A model generated the notes under the pieces. The model saw only the letters and a list, made by a program, of their open reading frames with translations. It was not told where the DNA came from and did not search any database. From assembly GCA_964386735.1 (NCBI GenBank), contig CAYLTW010000003.1:1-64000 (forward strand): DNA of 64,000 nt. Reading direction: 5' to 3'. The DNA is from UBA1847 sp964386735 (GTDB lineage: Bacteria; Pseudomonadota; Gammaproteobacteria; Steroidobacterales; Woeseiaceae). A program made the translations under genes and the position numbers. Below are positions 27,228-35,785 of the stretch, piece by piece (the stretch's first letter is position 1; each line of letters begins with the position of its first letter).

Positions 27228-28508
27228 ATGATTGAGATCAAGGAAATTCGTGCTCGTGAAATTCTGGATTCGCGCGGCAATCCTACCGTGGAAGCGGATG
27301 TTGAGCTGCTTGACGGGTCAAGTGCGCGTGCTGCCGTTCCGTCTGGCGCGTCTACCGGCAGCCGCGAAGCTGTCGAACTGCGTGACGGCGATCTTTCACG
27401 TTACCTTGGCAGGGGCGTGCAAAAAGCCGTCGCGAACGTCAATGGCGAACTGCGAGATGCGTTGCTCGCGCGGAGTTTTGACAATCAACGGGCGCTGGAC
27501 CAGTGCATGCGGGATCTCGATGGTACCGACAACAAATCGCGCCTCGGGGCAAATGCGTTGCTGGCGATATCGCTGTCGGTTGCGAAAGCGGAAGCGGCAT
27601 CGCTGGGCAAATCGTTGTTCCGGCATCTCGGCGATGATACGACGATGCCCGTACCCACAATGAACATCATCAACGGCGGCGTACACGCGGACAACAGCGT
27701 CGATATTCAGGAATTTATGATCCTGCCGGTTGGCGCACCGAATTTTTCGGAGGCATTGCGCCACGGTGCTGAAATTTTTCATGCACTCAAGTCGGTGCTG
27801 CACGGACAGGGGCTTAACACGTCCGTGGGCGATGAAGGCGGCTTCGCACCCGATTTGCCATCCAATCAGGCCGCGCTTGACACAATCATGGTCGCCATTG
27901 AAAAGGCAGGTTTTGAGCCTGGTGTCGATATCCTGCTCGGCCTCGATGTCGCGAGCTCCGAGTTTTTCAAGGATGGAGTCTATGATCTCGAATCCGAAGG
28001 TCGGCAGTTCGACGCCGCGGGTTTCGTGGCGTATTTGACCGGCCTGGTCGACGCCTACCCGATAATTTCGATCGAGGACGGCATGGATGAGGGCGACTGG
28101 GACGGCTGGCGCCTGCTGACCGATGCGGTCGGTGACAGGATCCAACTGGTCGGCGACGACCTGTTTGTAACCGACACTGCCATTATCAAACGTGGAATAG
28201 ATGAAAAAATTGCCAATTCGATATTGATAAAGCCCAACCAAATCGGTACCTTATCCCAAACTCTTGATGCAATTACTATGGCAGTGGACGCGGGCTACAC
28301 GGCGGTTATCTCGCACAGGTCCGGGGAGACCTCGGATTCGACGATCGCCGATATTTCGGTAGGCACGCGCGCGACGCAGATCAAGACCGGCTCCTTGTCG
28401 CGCTCTGATCGCGTGTCGAAGTACAACCAGTTGCTGCGCATCGAAGAGGAACTGGGCGGCACAGCGCGATATGCCGGCCGAGGGGCGTTTTCGGTGAACG
28501 TGTCCTGA
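27228..28508 (+). CDS. eno: Enolase
   Basis: Enolase converts 2-phosphoglycerate to PEP and can be part of the RNA degradosome. The 426-residue product has the canonical start IKEIRAREILDSRGNPTVEA, the magnesium ligands in LGLDVASSEF, SIEDGMDEGDW and LVGDDLFVTD, and the signature LIKPNQIGTLSQT with catalytic lysine. SHRSGETSD and KTGSLSRSDR complete the active site. The ATG at 27228 is set by homology; the longer frame starts inside kdsA. Confidence 0.98.
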   Translation: MIEIKEIRAREILDSRGNPTVEADVELLDGSSARAAVPSGASTGSREAVELRDGDLSRYLGRGVQKAVANVNGELRDALLARSFDNQRALDQCMRDLDGTDNKSRLGANALLAISLSVAKAEAASLGKSLFRHLGDDTTMPVPTMNIINGGVHADNSVDIQEFMILPVGAPNFSEALRHGAEIFHALKSVLHGQGLNTSVGDEGGFAPDLPSNQAALDTIMVAIEKAGFEPGVDILLGLDVASSEFFKDGVYDLESEGRQFDAAGFVAYLTGLVDAYPIISIEDGMDEGDWDGWRLLTDAVGDRIQLVGDDLFVTDTAIIKRGIDEKIANSILIKPNQIGTLSQTLDAITMAVDAGYTAVISHRSGETSDSTIADISVGTRATQIKTGSLSRSDRVSKYNQLLRIEEELGGTARYAGRGAFSVNVS

Positions 28509-28548
28509 TGAGTCAATTTGCTTCGAATTGGGGTTGGTAGTGGGTTTG

Positions 28549-28836
28549 ATGCGCTGGATGCTCGTGATACTTGGCATTGCCGCCGTAACGCTGCAGGTCA
28601 GGCTCTGGTTCGACGAGGACGGTTTTCGCAAGACCGTACATTTAAGCGCTGCCGTTTCTGAGCAGCGCGTACTGAATCAGCAACTCCGCGAGCGGAATGC
28701 CGCGCTCGACGCCGAGGTTGTTAATCTCAAGCAGGGTCTTGAGGCTGCCGAAGAACGCGCGCGCACGGATCTGGGATTGATTGGCAATGGCGAGACGTTT
28801 TTCCAGGTTGTCAGGGCTGCCGACAACAAGCGCTGA
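28549..28836 (+). CDS. ftsB: Cell division protein FtsB
   Basis: FtsB joins FtsL and FtsQ in the divisome and helps activate septal peptidoglycan synthesis. The 95-residue product has a short cytosolic start, one membrane helix (MLVILGIAAVTLQVRLWF), and a coiled coil (about residues 35-70) ending with ERARTDLGLIGNGETFFQVV, the family C-terminus. The ATG at 28549 gives the usual MRW beginning; GTG or TTG codons up to 21 nt earlier cannot be excluded. ispD and ispF, which normally follow, are absent. Confidence 0.88.
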   Translation: MRWMLVILGIAAVTLQVRLWFDEDGFRKTVHLSAAVSEQRVLNQQLRERNAALDAEVVNLKQGLEAAEERARTDLGLIGNGETFFQVVRAADNKR

Positions 28837-28844
28837 GTATTCCC

Positions 28845-29876
28845 TTGTCAGCTGGTTTCAGTGCTCTGCCCGACTGGGAACGTGCGCACGGCGCGCCGCT
28901 GTTTGACGCAACGATCCGCAATGAGCCGTCCGATTTCATCGTTACCGAAAGCATCGACTTCGGGCTGTCCGGCGATGGCGAGCATGACTTCCTTTGGACT
29001 GAAAAGACCGGCGCGAATACGGCGTGGGTCGCGCGGCAGCTGGCGCGCCATGCCGGGCTGGCGGCAGTCGACGTCGGATATGCGGGACTGAAAGATCGCC
29101 ACGCGATCACGAAACAGTGGTTCAGCGTCCGACGCCCGAGCCGCGACGGTACCGATTGGAGGACATTTGCCGCCGACGGCGTGCACATACTCCGGATCGA
29201 GCGGCACAACAGGAAACTCAGGCGCGGCGCGCACAAGGCAAATTCGTTTCGAATTGCGCTGCGCGCGCCAGAACCCAAAAGCGTGCGCGATGAGATCAAG
29301 ACGCGAGTCAGGGCCATAAAAGGCCAGGGCGTGCCGAACTATTTCGGCGAGCAACGATTTGGCCGCGCGGCTGGCAATCTCGATCTTGCACTGGCCGTGT
29401 TCTCTGGCCGCCGCGTTAAACGTGACAAACGCAGCATAGCGATTTCGGCGGCCAGATCATTTCTCTTCAATCAGATTCTCGACATTCGCGTCCGTAGTCG
29501 AACTTGGAACAGGCTGCAGGCCGGCGACCTCGCCAACCTCGACGGTTCCGGCAGCGTATTTGCCGTCGATGCGCCGACAAAGGAACTGACCGGCAGATGC
29601 GAGAGCTTTGACATCCACCCGACGGCAACACTGTGGGGCGAGGGCGCCCCGCTGACGTCAAAAGCTGTGGCAAATGCCGAACTTGACGCGGTTGCAGCTT
29701 ATGATTCGCTGACGCAGGGCTTGAAAAAACTGCGGGTCGAGGCCTCGAGTCGTGCTTTACGCATGCCCGTGCAGGATCTGACGGTTGAATTCGGCGATGG
29801 CGTCGTGTGGCTTGAATTCACGTTGTCGAAGGGTTCTTTCGCAACTTCAGTACTTCGCGAGATAGCGAGAGTGTGA
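28845..29876 (+). CDS. truD: tRNA pseudouridine(13) synthase
   Basis: TruD makes pseudouridine 13 in tRNA-Glu. The 343-residue product carries the catalytic motif GYAGLKDRHAITKQWFSV (aspartate near residue 80) and the TruD-specific GVPNYFGEQRFGRAAGNLDLA, with the inserted domain from about residue 155. The start is a TTG at 28845, 8 nt after ftsB. A palindromic element begins 4 nt after the stop. Confidence 0.95.
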   Translation: MSAGFSALPDWERAHGAPLFDATIRNEPSDFIVTESIDFGLSGDGEHDFLWTEKTGANTAWVARQLARHAGLAAVDVGYAGLKDRHAITKQWFSVRRPSRDGTDWRTFAADGVHILRIERHNRKLRRGAHKANSFRIALRAPEPKSVRDEIKTRVRAIKGQGVPNYFGEQRFGRAAGNLDLALAVFSGRRVKRDKRSIAISAARSFLFNQILDIRVRSRTWNRLQAGDLANLDGSGSVFAVDAPTKELTGRCESFDIHPTATLWGEGAPLTSKAVANAELDAVAAYDSLTQGLKKLRVEASSRALRMPVQDLTVEFGDGVVWLEFTLSKGSFATSVLREIARV

Positions 29877-29880
29877 GGGG

Positions 29881-29989
29881 CAGGCTGGTGGTGGGGAGAT
29901 CTTTATCGGAAATAAAGCGCAGCGAAGCGAGCCATTTCGATAAGGAGCTCCCCACCACCAGCCTGAAAGACCTCCCCACCATCAGCCTG
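29881..29989. repeat. Palindromic element, copy 1, with a third arm copy
   Basis: Perfect 18-bp arms (29881-29898 and 29948-29965) flank a 49-bp centre, and the pairing continues imperfectly inward through TTATCG(G)AAAT and ATTTCGATAA. The innermost 24 bp (29912-29935) recur, inverted, in the element at 44692-44780, although the arms of the two copies are unrelated. A direct third copy of the right arm with one mismatch follows at 29972-29989. The element lies between the convergent genes truD and smr, where a hairpin could stop transcription from both sides. Confidence 0.9.
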
Positions 29990-30005
29990 CCGACCGTCAC
30001 GTGGA

Positions 30006-30533
30006 TCACGGTTCCTGCAAGAGCACATAGATTGCACCCGTTCCCCCGTCAACCTGCCGGGTCGAGACGAACGCCAGCACGGTCTCCCAGTTTCTCAGCC
30101 AGCGGTTCACGCTGGGCTTGAGTCGCGGACCCCGGTCTCCTGAACCCAGTCCCTTGCCGTGTACCACGAGGACGCATCGCTTGCCGCTGCGGGCGCTGTA
30201 CTCGATGAAGTCGGCAAGGCGCGGCTTCGCTTCGGAAACCGTCATACCGTGCAGGTCGATTTCGGCCTGAACCGCGAAATTGCCGCGCGCCAGTCTGCGC
30301 ATTGTCCGGCGTCCCACTGAGGGGCGGTGAAAGCGCAGTGCCTCGCCGCTGCCTGCCTCAATTTCATCAATTTCCGCCTCAAGACTTTCGCGTAGCGCAG
30401 CCGATTCGTCAGCACGCGCAAATCGCGCTTTTGGCCTGGGCTTGTTGCCGGCAGGCGCTACGCGCTTGCCGGTTTTGAGCGGTTTGGCACCGGTCATGGC
30501 CCGGCGAAACAGGTCGGCGTCGTCGTCACTCAA
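30006..30533 (-). CDS. Smr-domain protein
   Basis: The 175-residue product has a charged, helical N-terminus (residues 1-80) and a C-terminal Smr domain with the hallmark EIDLHGMTVSEAKPRLADFI and the glycine loop VVHGKGLGS. Smr domains are found in MutS2 and in stand-alone bacterial proteins (SmrA and SmrB type). E. coli SmrB cuts mRNA between collided ribosomes, and others nick DNA. The DLHG and HGKG motifs are intact, so nuclease activity is plausible. The start is a TTG at 30533 with GGGA upstream. It diverges from surE. Confidence 0.88.
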   Translation of the reverse strand: MSDDDADLFRRAMTGAKPLKTGKRVAPAGNKPRPKARFARADESAALRESLEAEIDEIEAGSGEALRFHRPSVGRRTMRRLARGNFAVQAEIDLHGMTVSEAKPRLADFIEYSARSGKRCVLVVHGKGLGSGDRGPRLKPSVNRWLRNWETVLAFVSTRQVDGGTGAIYVLLQEP

Positions 30534-30626
30534 ATCTAGTCGTCCCGATGGCTATGGAAAGCAGCGGTTGTTGAGTATAGTGAGCGCGTCTCAAGTCGCC
30601 AACGAAAATCGCTCGTCACAACAAGA

Positions 30627-31373
30627 ATGAAAATCCTCGTAAGTAACGACGACGGGTACCACGCAAAGGGCATCAACGTTCTGACCGAAGCGCTTGAAGG
30701 GGTGGCCGATGTTGTCGTGGTCGCACCCGATCGAAACCGTTCGGCTGCGAGCAATTCCCTGACGCTGTCCGATCCGCTACGAGTCAAGCGGTACGCAAAG
30801 GATCGTTACTCTGTCAACGGAACTCCCTCGGACTGTGTACATCTGGCATTGACCGGCTTGCTTGAGGAGGAACCGGACCTGGTTGTGTCCGGAATCAATC
30901 ACGGCGCAAACCTTGGCGATGACGTTATCTACTCCGGAACGGTCGCGGCTGCGATGGAGGGGCGATTCCTGGGACTTCCCACGATAGCGGTATCCCTGGT
31001 GGGCGGCGACCGGTTGAGGCATTTCGATACGGCGGCGAGGGTTGTATCGGACATGGTCTTGAAACTCGCGGCTGCGACGCTGTCGTCCGACGTCATTCTC
31101 AATGTCAACGTCCCCGATCGTCCCTTTGAAGAATTGACCGGGATTCAGGCGGTGCGACTCGGATTCCGTCACAAGTCCGAGCCTGTGGTCAAGTCGAAGG
31201 ACCCGCATGGCCGGACGATATTTTGGGTCGGCCCGGCAGGCAAAGGGCAGGACTCGGGCGAAGGCACGGATTTTTATGCGATCGAGAGAGGTGCTGTGAC
31301 TGTAACGCCGCTGTCGGTTGATCTCACCCGGCACGATTCCCTGCCGCAGCTCAGGAGTTGGCTGGCAACATGA
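30627..31373 (+). CDS. surE: 5'/3'-nucleotidase SurE
   Basis: SurE removes phosphate from nucleoside monophosphates and short polyphosphate and belongs to the stationary-phase survival group. The 248-residue product opens with the metal-binding MKILVSNDDGYHAKGI and has APDRNRSAASNSLTL, VNGTPSDCVHLAL and VVSGINHGANLGDDVIYSGTVAAAMEG. It starts a rightward group surE-pcm-yqaA-like-nlpD-rpoS. A possible -10, TATAGT at 30576-30581, lies upstream without a good -35. Confidence 0.97.
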   Translation: MKILVSNDDGYHAKGINVLTEALEGVADVVVVAPDRNRSAASNSLTLSDPLRVKRYAKDRYSVNGTPSDCVHLALTGLLEEEPDLVVSGINHGANLGDDVIYSGTVAAAMEGRFLGLPTIAVSLVGGDRLRHFDTAARVVSDMVLKLAAATLSSDVILNVNVPDRPFEELTGIQAVRLGFRHKSEPVVKSKDPHGRTIFWVGPAGKGQDSGEGTDFYAIERGAVTVTPLSVDLTRHDSLPQLRSWLAT

Positions 31374-31455
31374 GCCCGGGCGCAACGGACAGGTCGTCGC
31401 TACAGGCGTTGAGTTCGGCGCAACCATGAAAGCGATCGGCATCAAGGGCATCGGA

Positions 31456-32085
31456 ATGACCAGCGCGCGTACGCGCGACCGGCTGGTGCAACGACTAAAG
31501 GATCAGGGAATACGTTCGCCCGCTGTTCTGGAGCAAATCCGCAACGTCCCGCGGCACTTGTTTGTCGACGAAGCGCTTGCCAGCCGCGCGTATGAAGATA
31601 CGGCGTTGCCAATCGGGCATGCACAGACCATCAGCCAACCCTTTGTTGTTGCCCGCATGACCGAGGCGCTGCTTGCTGACTTCAGCTGTGAGTCCATATT
31701 GGAAATCGGTACGGGCTGTGGTTATCAGACAGCGGTTTTGGCTCCGCTGGTCAAGAAAATCTATTCGGTTGAGCGCATTCGCGAATTGCTGAGGAAGACC
31801 CGGCAACGCTTGCGTGATCTCGACATTTATAACGTCCAGTTTCGACCCGGCGATGGCTGGGAGGGCTGGCCCAAATACGCGCCGTATGACGGTATCATCG
31901 TAACTGCAGCTGCTCCCGAATTGCCCGGTAAACTGCTCGAGCAACTCGTTCCCGGCGGTCGGCTTGTCATTCCAATCGGCCCGCAAGGCCGGCAGGAGCT
32001 GACCATGGTGACTCGCAAGGACGATCACTTCGAGCAGGTCTCTTTGGGTGCCGTCAGTTTCGTCCCCCTCGTTCCCGGGGAATAG
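31456..32085 (+). CDS. pcm: Protein-L-isoaspartate O-methyltransferase
   Basis: Pcm methylates isoaspartyl residues in ageing proteins so that they can return to aspartate. From the ATG at 31456, with AAGGG about 7 nt upstream, the product has 209 residues, close to the E. coli 208. It begins MTSARTRDRLVQRLKDQGI and includes YEDTALPIGHAQTISQPFVV, the SAM-binding LEIGTGCGYQTAVLA and GDGWEGWPKYAPYDGIIVTAA. An in-frame ATG at 31426 would add ten residues, and the frame is open back into surE. Confidence 0.94.
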   Translation: MTSARTRDRLVQRLKDQGIRSPAVLEQIRNVPRHLFVDEALASRAYEDTALPIGHAQTISQPFVVARMTEALLADFSCESILEIGTGCGYQTAVLAPLVKKIYSVERIRELLRKTRQRLRDLDIYNVQFRPGDGWEGWPKYAPYDGIIVTAAAPELPGKLLEQLVPGGRLVIPIGPQGRQELTMVTRKDDHFEQVSLGAVSFVPLVPGE

Positions 32086-32162
32086 GATATATTTATCAAT
32101 ATGATACAGATTTTATTGCAGGCGAATTCTGCACGAAAATCCGGCATGGGCAGGTAACAGCA

Positions 32163-32744
32163 ATGGCTATCTTCGGGCCCTTGTATGAGCGCGTCATGCG
32201 CTGGTCGAGCCACCGGCACGCCGAGTGGTATCTCGGTGCGATGAGCTTCGCCGAGTCTTCATTTTTTCCGATACCCGTCGACGTCCTGCTGGCGCCGATG
32301 TGCCTCGCGAAACCGCAGAACAGCTGGCGATTTGCTGCCAACGCGACCGTGTTTTCGGTGCTGGGCGGCGTCGCTGGTTATTTCATTGGCTACCTGGCGT
32401 TCGAAGCAATTGAGCCCTGGCTGGCGGAATCTCACTACTGGAGCGCCTACGAGACCGCGCGATTGTGGTTTGACGAATACGGTGTCTGGACCGTATTTGT
32501 CGCCGGCTTCTCGCCTATTCCCTACAAGGTATTTACGATTGCCGCCGGCGTGGCTGCGCTCACATTCCCCGGCTTTTTTGTCGCGTCGTTGATCGGCCGT
32601 AGCGCGCGCTTCTTCCTGGTTGCTGGCGTTGTGAAGTATGCCGGCAATAAATTCGAGGCGACGATGGTCAAACATATCGAACGCATAGGCTGGGCTGTCG
32701 TCTTGATCTCCGCATTCGTTATCGGGTACCTGATGGTGCGCTAG
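32163..32744 (+). CDS. DedA/VTT-domain membrane protein (YqaA-like)
   Basis: This 193-residue inner-membrane protein matches the small YqaA-type branch of the DedA/VTT superfamily. It has the characteristic AESSFFPIPVDVLLAPM near residue 30, the pair of re-entrant hydrophobic stretches, and FVAGFSPIPYKVFTIAAGVA near residue 115. DedA proteins move lipid carriers across the inner membrane and support membrane potential; YqaA's own substrate is not known. The gene lies between pcm and nlpD, a common position in gammaproteobacteria, with only 2 nt before nlpD. Confidence 0.88.
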   Translation: MAIFGPLYERVMRWSSHRHAEWYLGAMSFAESSFFPIPVDVLLAPMCLAKPQNSWRFAANATVFSVLGGVAGYFIGYLAFEAIEPWLAESHYWSAYETARLWFDEYGVWTVFVAGFSPIPYKVFTIAAGVAALTFPGFFVASLIGRSARFFLVAGVVKYAGNKFEATMVKHIERIGWAVVLISAFVIGYLMVR

Positions 32745-32746
32745 AC

Positions 32747-33424
32747 ATGCAAGTGCGCCCGACATTTTGCCTGTTCACACTGCTGTTTCTTGTGGGCTGC
32801 GCCTCGACCTCACGTTGGGATTATCGATCGGATCAGCACATCGTCCGCAAAGGCGAAACCCTGTTCTCGATTGCCTGGCGTTACGGCAAAGATGCGGACG
32901 ACCTTGCTCGCTGGAATCAACTTGGCGATGGCTCGCTCATCTACCCGGGCCAGGTTCTTCGACTCACGCCGTCGAGTGCTTCCGCTGCGGCAAGTACGAG
33001 CGGGGCCCACAGTCGCCCGCCACAAACGTTGCCCGGGATACCTGCACAGCCACCGCCAGCCTGGGCCTGGCCTACAGCAGGCCGGATCGACGTCGAATTT
33101 GGCGGAAAACCGGGTACGGGCACCGGCGTCCTGATCAATGGACGGGGCGAGCAGCCCGTGTATGCCGCGGCGCCCGGCAGTGTTGTGTACGCTGGTAGTG
33201 GACTGATTGGATACGGTCAGCTTATTATTCTAAAACACAACGACACCTATCTGAGTGCCTACGGGTACAACGCGTCGCTTCTTGTGAAAGAAGGCCAGAC
33301 AATTAGGAAGGGCCAGCAAATAGCGACGATGGGAGAGGGGCCGGAGCGTAAGCCGCGACTGCATTTTGAGATCAGGCGCAATGGCAAGCCAGTTAACCCG
33401 CGACAATATTTGCCCGCGCGTTAG
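32747..33424 (+). CDS. nlpD: Murein hydrolase activator NlpD (LysM and M23 domains)
   Basis: NlpD is an outer-membrane lipoprotein that activates the amidase AmiC at the septum. The 225-residue precursor has a lipobox LVGC with the acylated cysteine at residue 18, a LysM domain (about 31-76: HIVRKGETLFSIAWRYGKD), a proline-rich linker, and a C-terminal M23 (LytM) domain from about residue 105. Most zinc ligands of active M23 enzymes are absent, as expected of an activator, although LHFEIRRNGKPVNPRQYL is kept. In E. coli the main rpoS promoter lies inside nlpD; the same may hold here. Confidence 0.94.
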   Translation: MQVRPTFCLFTLLFLVGCASTSRWDYRSDQHIVRKGETLFSIAWRYGKDADDLARWNQLGDGSLIYPGQVLRLTPSSASAAASTSGAHSRPPQTLPGIPAQPPPAWAWPTAGRIDVEFGGKPGTGTGVLINGRGEQPVYAAAPGSVVYAGSGLIGYGQLIILKHNDTYLSAYGYNASLLVKEGQTIRKGQQIATMGEGPERKPRLHFEIRRNGKPVNPRQYLPAR

Positions 33425-33492
33425 AACGACGACAAACGACTTACCACTGTTTCCTGCGCATCGCGGCGCACATGCATTTGGAAGGGTTTTGC

Positions 33493-34392
33493 GTGGGATC
33501 AGTTCGACGCCATCAAGGTAACGGTACCGGTGTAAACAGCCCGGCGCGAACAACTGCGGCTAACTCACTTGATGCGACCCGGATATATCTGAGCGAAATC
33601 GGCACATCGCCATTACTCACGGCAGACCAGGAAAAGGACTTTGCCCGCAAGGCGCTGCGTGGTGACGAGTCTGCGCGCCAGCGGATGATTGAAAGCAATT
33701 TGCGGCTCGTCGTAAAAATTGCGCGGCGATATATAAATCGCGGCCTACCGCTACTCGACCTGATCGAAGAGGGCAATCTCGGCCTGATTCACGCCGTCAA
33801 GAAATTTGATCCCGAGCGCGGTTTTCGGTTTTCGACCTACGCAACATGGTGGATCAGGCAAACAATAGAACGTGCCATCATGAATCAATCCGGCTCGGTG
33901 CGGTTGCCCATCCACATTATCAAGGACATCAACTCCTGCCTTCGGGCGGCGCGGCGTATTCGCCAGGCGCAAGATCGAGCGCCGACCGCCGCGGAGATCG
34001 CCGACTATATGGAGCGCGATGTTGCCGATGTCGAGCGCCTGCTTGGCCTGCATGAGCGAGTCACGCTGAGATCCGGAAGCGCAGATCAAGATGCTACGGC
34101 GCCCGTCGACCGGCTCAAGGCGAGGCGAGACGCCGAACCGCCTCGTTGTGCGGAAAAAGACATCGTTAACAAAATTGTCGATCAATGGGTGCGCGCCCTG
34201 AGTGCAAAACAACAAGCCGTTGTCGAGCGGCGATTCGGCTTGCATGGTTATCGGCGTGCGACGCTGGAGCAGATTGGCGAGGAAATTGGCGTCACTCGCG
34301 AGCGCGTCCGTCAGATTCAGCTCGATGCACTAAGAAATCTGCGCGCGATGATGGAAAATCACGGCATATCCGGCGACGTTATTCTGGATTGA
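33493..34392 (+). CDS. rpoS: RNA polymerase sigma factor RpoS
   Basis: RpoS directs the stationary-phase and general stress programme. The 299-residue product has region 1.2 (TRIYLSEIGTSPLLTADQE), region 2 (LRLVVKIARRYINRGLPLLD, then RFSTYATWWIRQTIERAI), region 3, and the region 4 helix-turn-helix (LEQIGEEIGVTRERVRQIQL). SVRLPIHIIKDIN identifies the RpoS branch rather than RpoH. GAAGGG lies 6 nt before the GTG at 33493, so that start is chosen; an ATG at 33472 would add seven residues. It is a little shorter than the 330 of E. coli at the N-terminus. It follows nlpD as usual. Confidence 0.95.
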   Translation: MGSVRRHQGNGTGVNSPARTTAANSLDATRIYLSEIGTSPLLTADQEKDFARKALRGDESARQRMIESNLRLVVKIARRYINRGLPLLDLIEEGNLGLIHAVKKFDPERGFRFSTYATWWIRQTIERAIMNQSGSVRLPIHIIKDINSCLRAARRIRQAQDRAPTAAEIADYMERDVADVERLLGLHERVTLRSGSADQDATAPVDRLKARRDAEPPRCAEKDIVNKIVDQWVRALSAKQQAVVERRFGLHGYRRATLEQIGEEIGVTRERVRQIQLDALRNLRAMMENHGISGDVILD

Positions 34393-34406
34393 ACGTAGGC
34401 GCCCGC

Positions 34407-34772
34407 CTACGGATAAAAAATCGCCGCGACCTTGCGGCCTTCTCCCGCCAGTACATTAAATGTACGCGCCGCGGCCTTGGTGCCCATCACCTCCAGGCCC
34501 ACATTCTGTCGTGCGAGTGCAAACACGAGTTCTCTCGGCGCGAACTCATTGCTTTCGCCGGTGCCAAGAATGACGATCTCCGGATTCGTCGCCAGCAAGG
34601 CGTCAAAATCTTCGGCGCGAAGCTCCGAAATGTCGCGGTCACACCAGCAGTCCAGAATTCCGTCGGGAGTGATGACGACCGTATTCTCATAGGTCGTGCC
34701 GCCAATCTCGAGCCCGTCTTCGGAGACGCTGCGAATCATGATCGTGCTCGTCAATTCCCGCGTGAATTTCAA
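34407..34772 (-). CDS. Mth938-domain protein (DUF498/NDUFAF3-like)
   Basis: The 121-residue product belongs to the Mth938/DUF498 fold, shared with the mitochondrial complex I assembly factor NDUFAF3. It shows EDFDALLATNPEIVILGTG near residue 57-75 and MGTKAAARTFNVLAGEGRKVAAIFYP at the C-terminus, where the family consensus is T-x-A-A-x-x-T-x-N. It starts with a TTG at 34772, is convergent with rpoS (14 nt apart) and divergent from the next gene. No function is established for the bacterial proteins. Confidence 0.85.
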   Translation of the reverse strand: MKFTRELTSTIMIRSVSEDGLEIGGTTYENTVVITPDGILDCWCDRDISELRAEDFDALLATNPEIVILGTGESNEFAPRELVFALARQNVGLEVMGTKAAARTFNVLAGEGRKVAAIFYP

Positions 34773-34807
34773 ATCCGGTTTCCGTTACCATTCAGGTAGA
34801 AATCATC

Positions 34808-35785
34808 GTGACAGCATCATATGACAGATCGGCTGCCGTCGTCGTGTTGCCGCCAATTGGCGGCCGGCTTCGGGATTCAGGCCTGCGCCATTGGCTCGCG
34901 CGTGCGGATCTCGGCCGCATCGACGGGCCGCTTGAGCTGCTGGCATGCGTTCTCGGCACACTTGGAATACCGTGTCCTGAAGAGGCTCTGGCAGCGCTGC
35001 GCCTGTGGGGACAGACCGGCGACCGGCCAACAGCCTGGATCGCCGCCGCGGATCCTGTGTATCTCGAACCGCGACTCGACCATCTTTGCTTGCATGCGCT
35101 GATTGACCAGGGCGTGTCGCCGGCCGACCTGCGGGCCCTGATCGATCATTTGCAGCGAACATTGGCGGGCGACGGCGATTTTGGGTTTGCTCGTATGCGC
35201 TCCTGCGGATACGTAACGGCGCTCGAGCCCATCGCGACAGCGAAACTACCGCCCTACGCGATCGATCAGCAGGAGCCGAACGACTTCCTGCCGATCGGGG
35301 ACGGCGCGTCGAAACACCGCAAACTCACATCCGAAATTGAAATGGCGTTGTACGAGCATGAGGTCAATGTCGAACGTCAATATCGGGGCCTGTATCCTGT
35401 AAATGGATTGTGGGTATGGGGCGGCGGCTATGCGCCCGCTCAGGCCACGGCTCCTCTTCCGCCATTGTTTTCAGACGATCCATTGTTGATGGGTTACTGG
35501 ACAAGCAATACCGGCGTCGCGGAGTTATGGCCGGGTAGTATCGATGCCTGCCTCGAGCTGGCGGTAGCGGGCTTTGTGGCCGTTCTGCCCGAGCTTGACG
35601 ATGAATTAATCGAAATGGAGTCCTGTCTGAACGAATTGCGCATAGCATTGAATTCGCGGCGCCTCAGCAAACTCATTCTGGTGTTTCGCGATGGCGTATG
35701 CGCCGATGTCCGGCGTTCACAGGGTGTCCGGATCTGGCGTCGTGGCAATGCGATGATTGACAAGCCGAGCGGAGAAGCTGTTTGA
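34808..35785 (+). CDS. RpfE-type conserved protein
   Basis: The 325-residue cytosolic protein resembles the RpfE family first named in the Xanthomonas rpf region, where it lies beside recJ, prfB and lysS, exactly as here. Recognisable stretches are LPFSDDPLLMGYWTSNTG-like (here PLFSDDPLLMGYWTSNT near residue 219), VNGLWVWGGGYAP near residue 200, and an N-terminal helical region. There is no membrane segment or signal peptide. The sequence NGLWVWGGG recalls cofactor-independent phosphoglycerate-mutase-like proteins, but no catalytic set is evident. The GTG start at 34808 follows AGGT; the stop overlaps the recJ TTG. Confidence 0.75.
   Translation: MTASYDRSAAVVVLPPIGGRLRDSGLRHWLARADLGRIDGPLELLACVLGTLGIPCPEEALAALRLWGQTGDRPTAWIAAADPVYLEPRLDHLCLHALIDQGVSPADLRALIDHLQRTLAGDGDFGFARMRSCGYVTALEPIATAKLPPYAIDQQEPNDFLPIGDGASKHRKLTSEIEMALYEHEVNVERQYRGLYPVNGLWVWGGGYAPAQATAPLPPLFSDDPLLMGYWTSNTGVAELWPGSIDACLELAVAGFVAVLPELDDELIEMESCLNELRIALNSRRLSKLILVFRDGVCADVRRSQGVRIWRRGNAMIDKPSGEAV

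Noticed and set aside
29881..29965. Copy 1 of the palindromic element as an ordinary rho-independent terminator
   Set aside because: The loop is about 49 nt before inner pairing, there is no T run, and the core recurs elsewhere. Termination may still be one of its effects.
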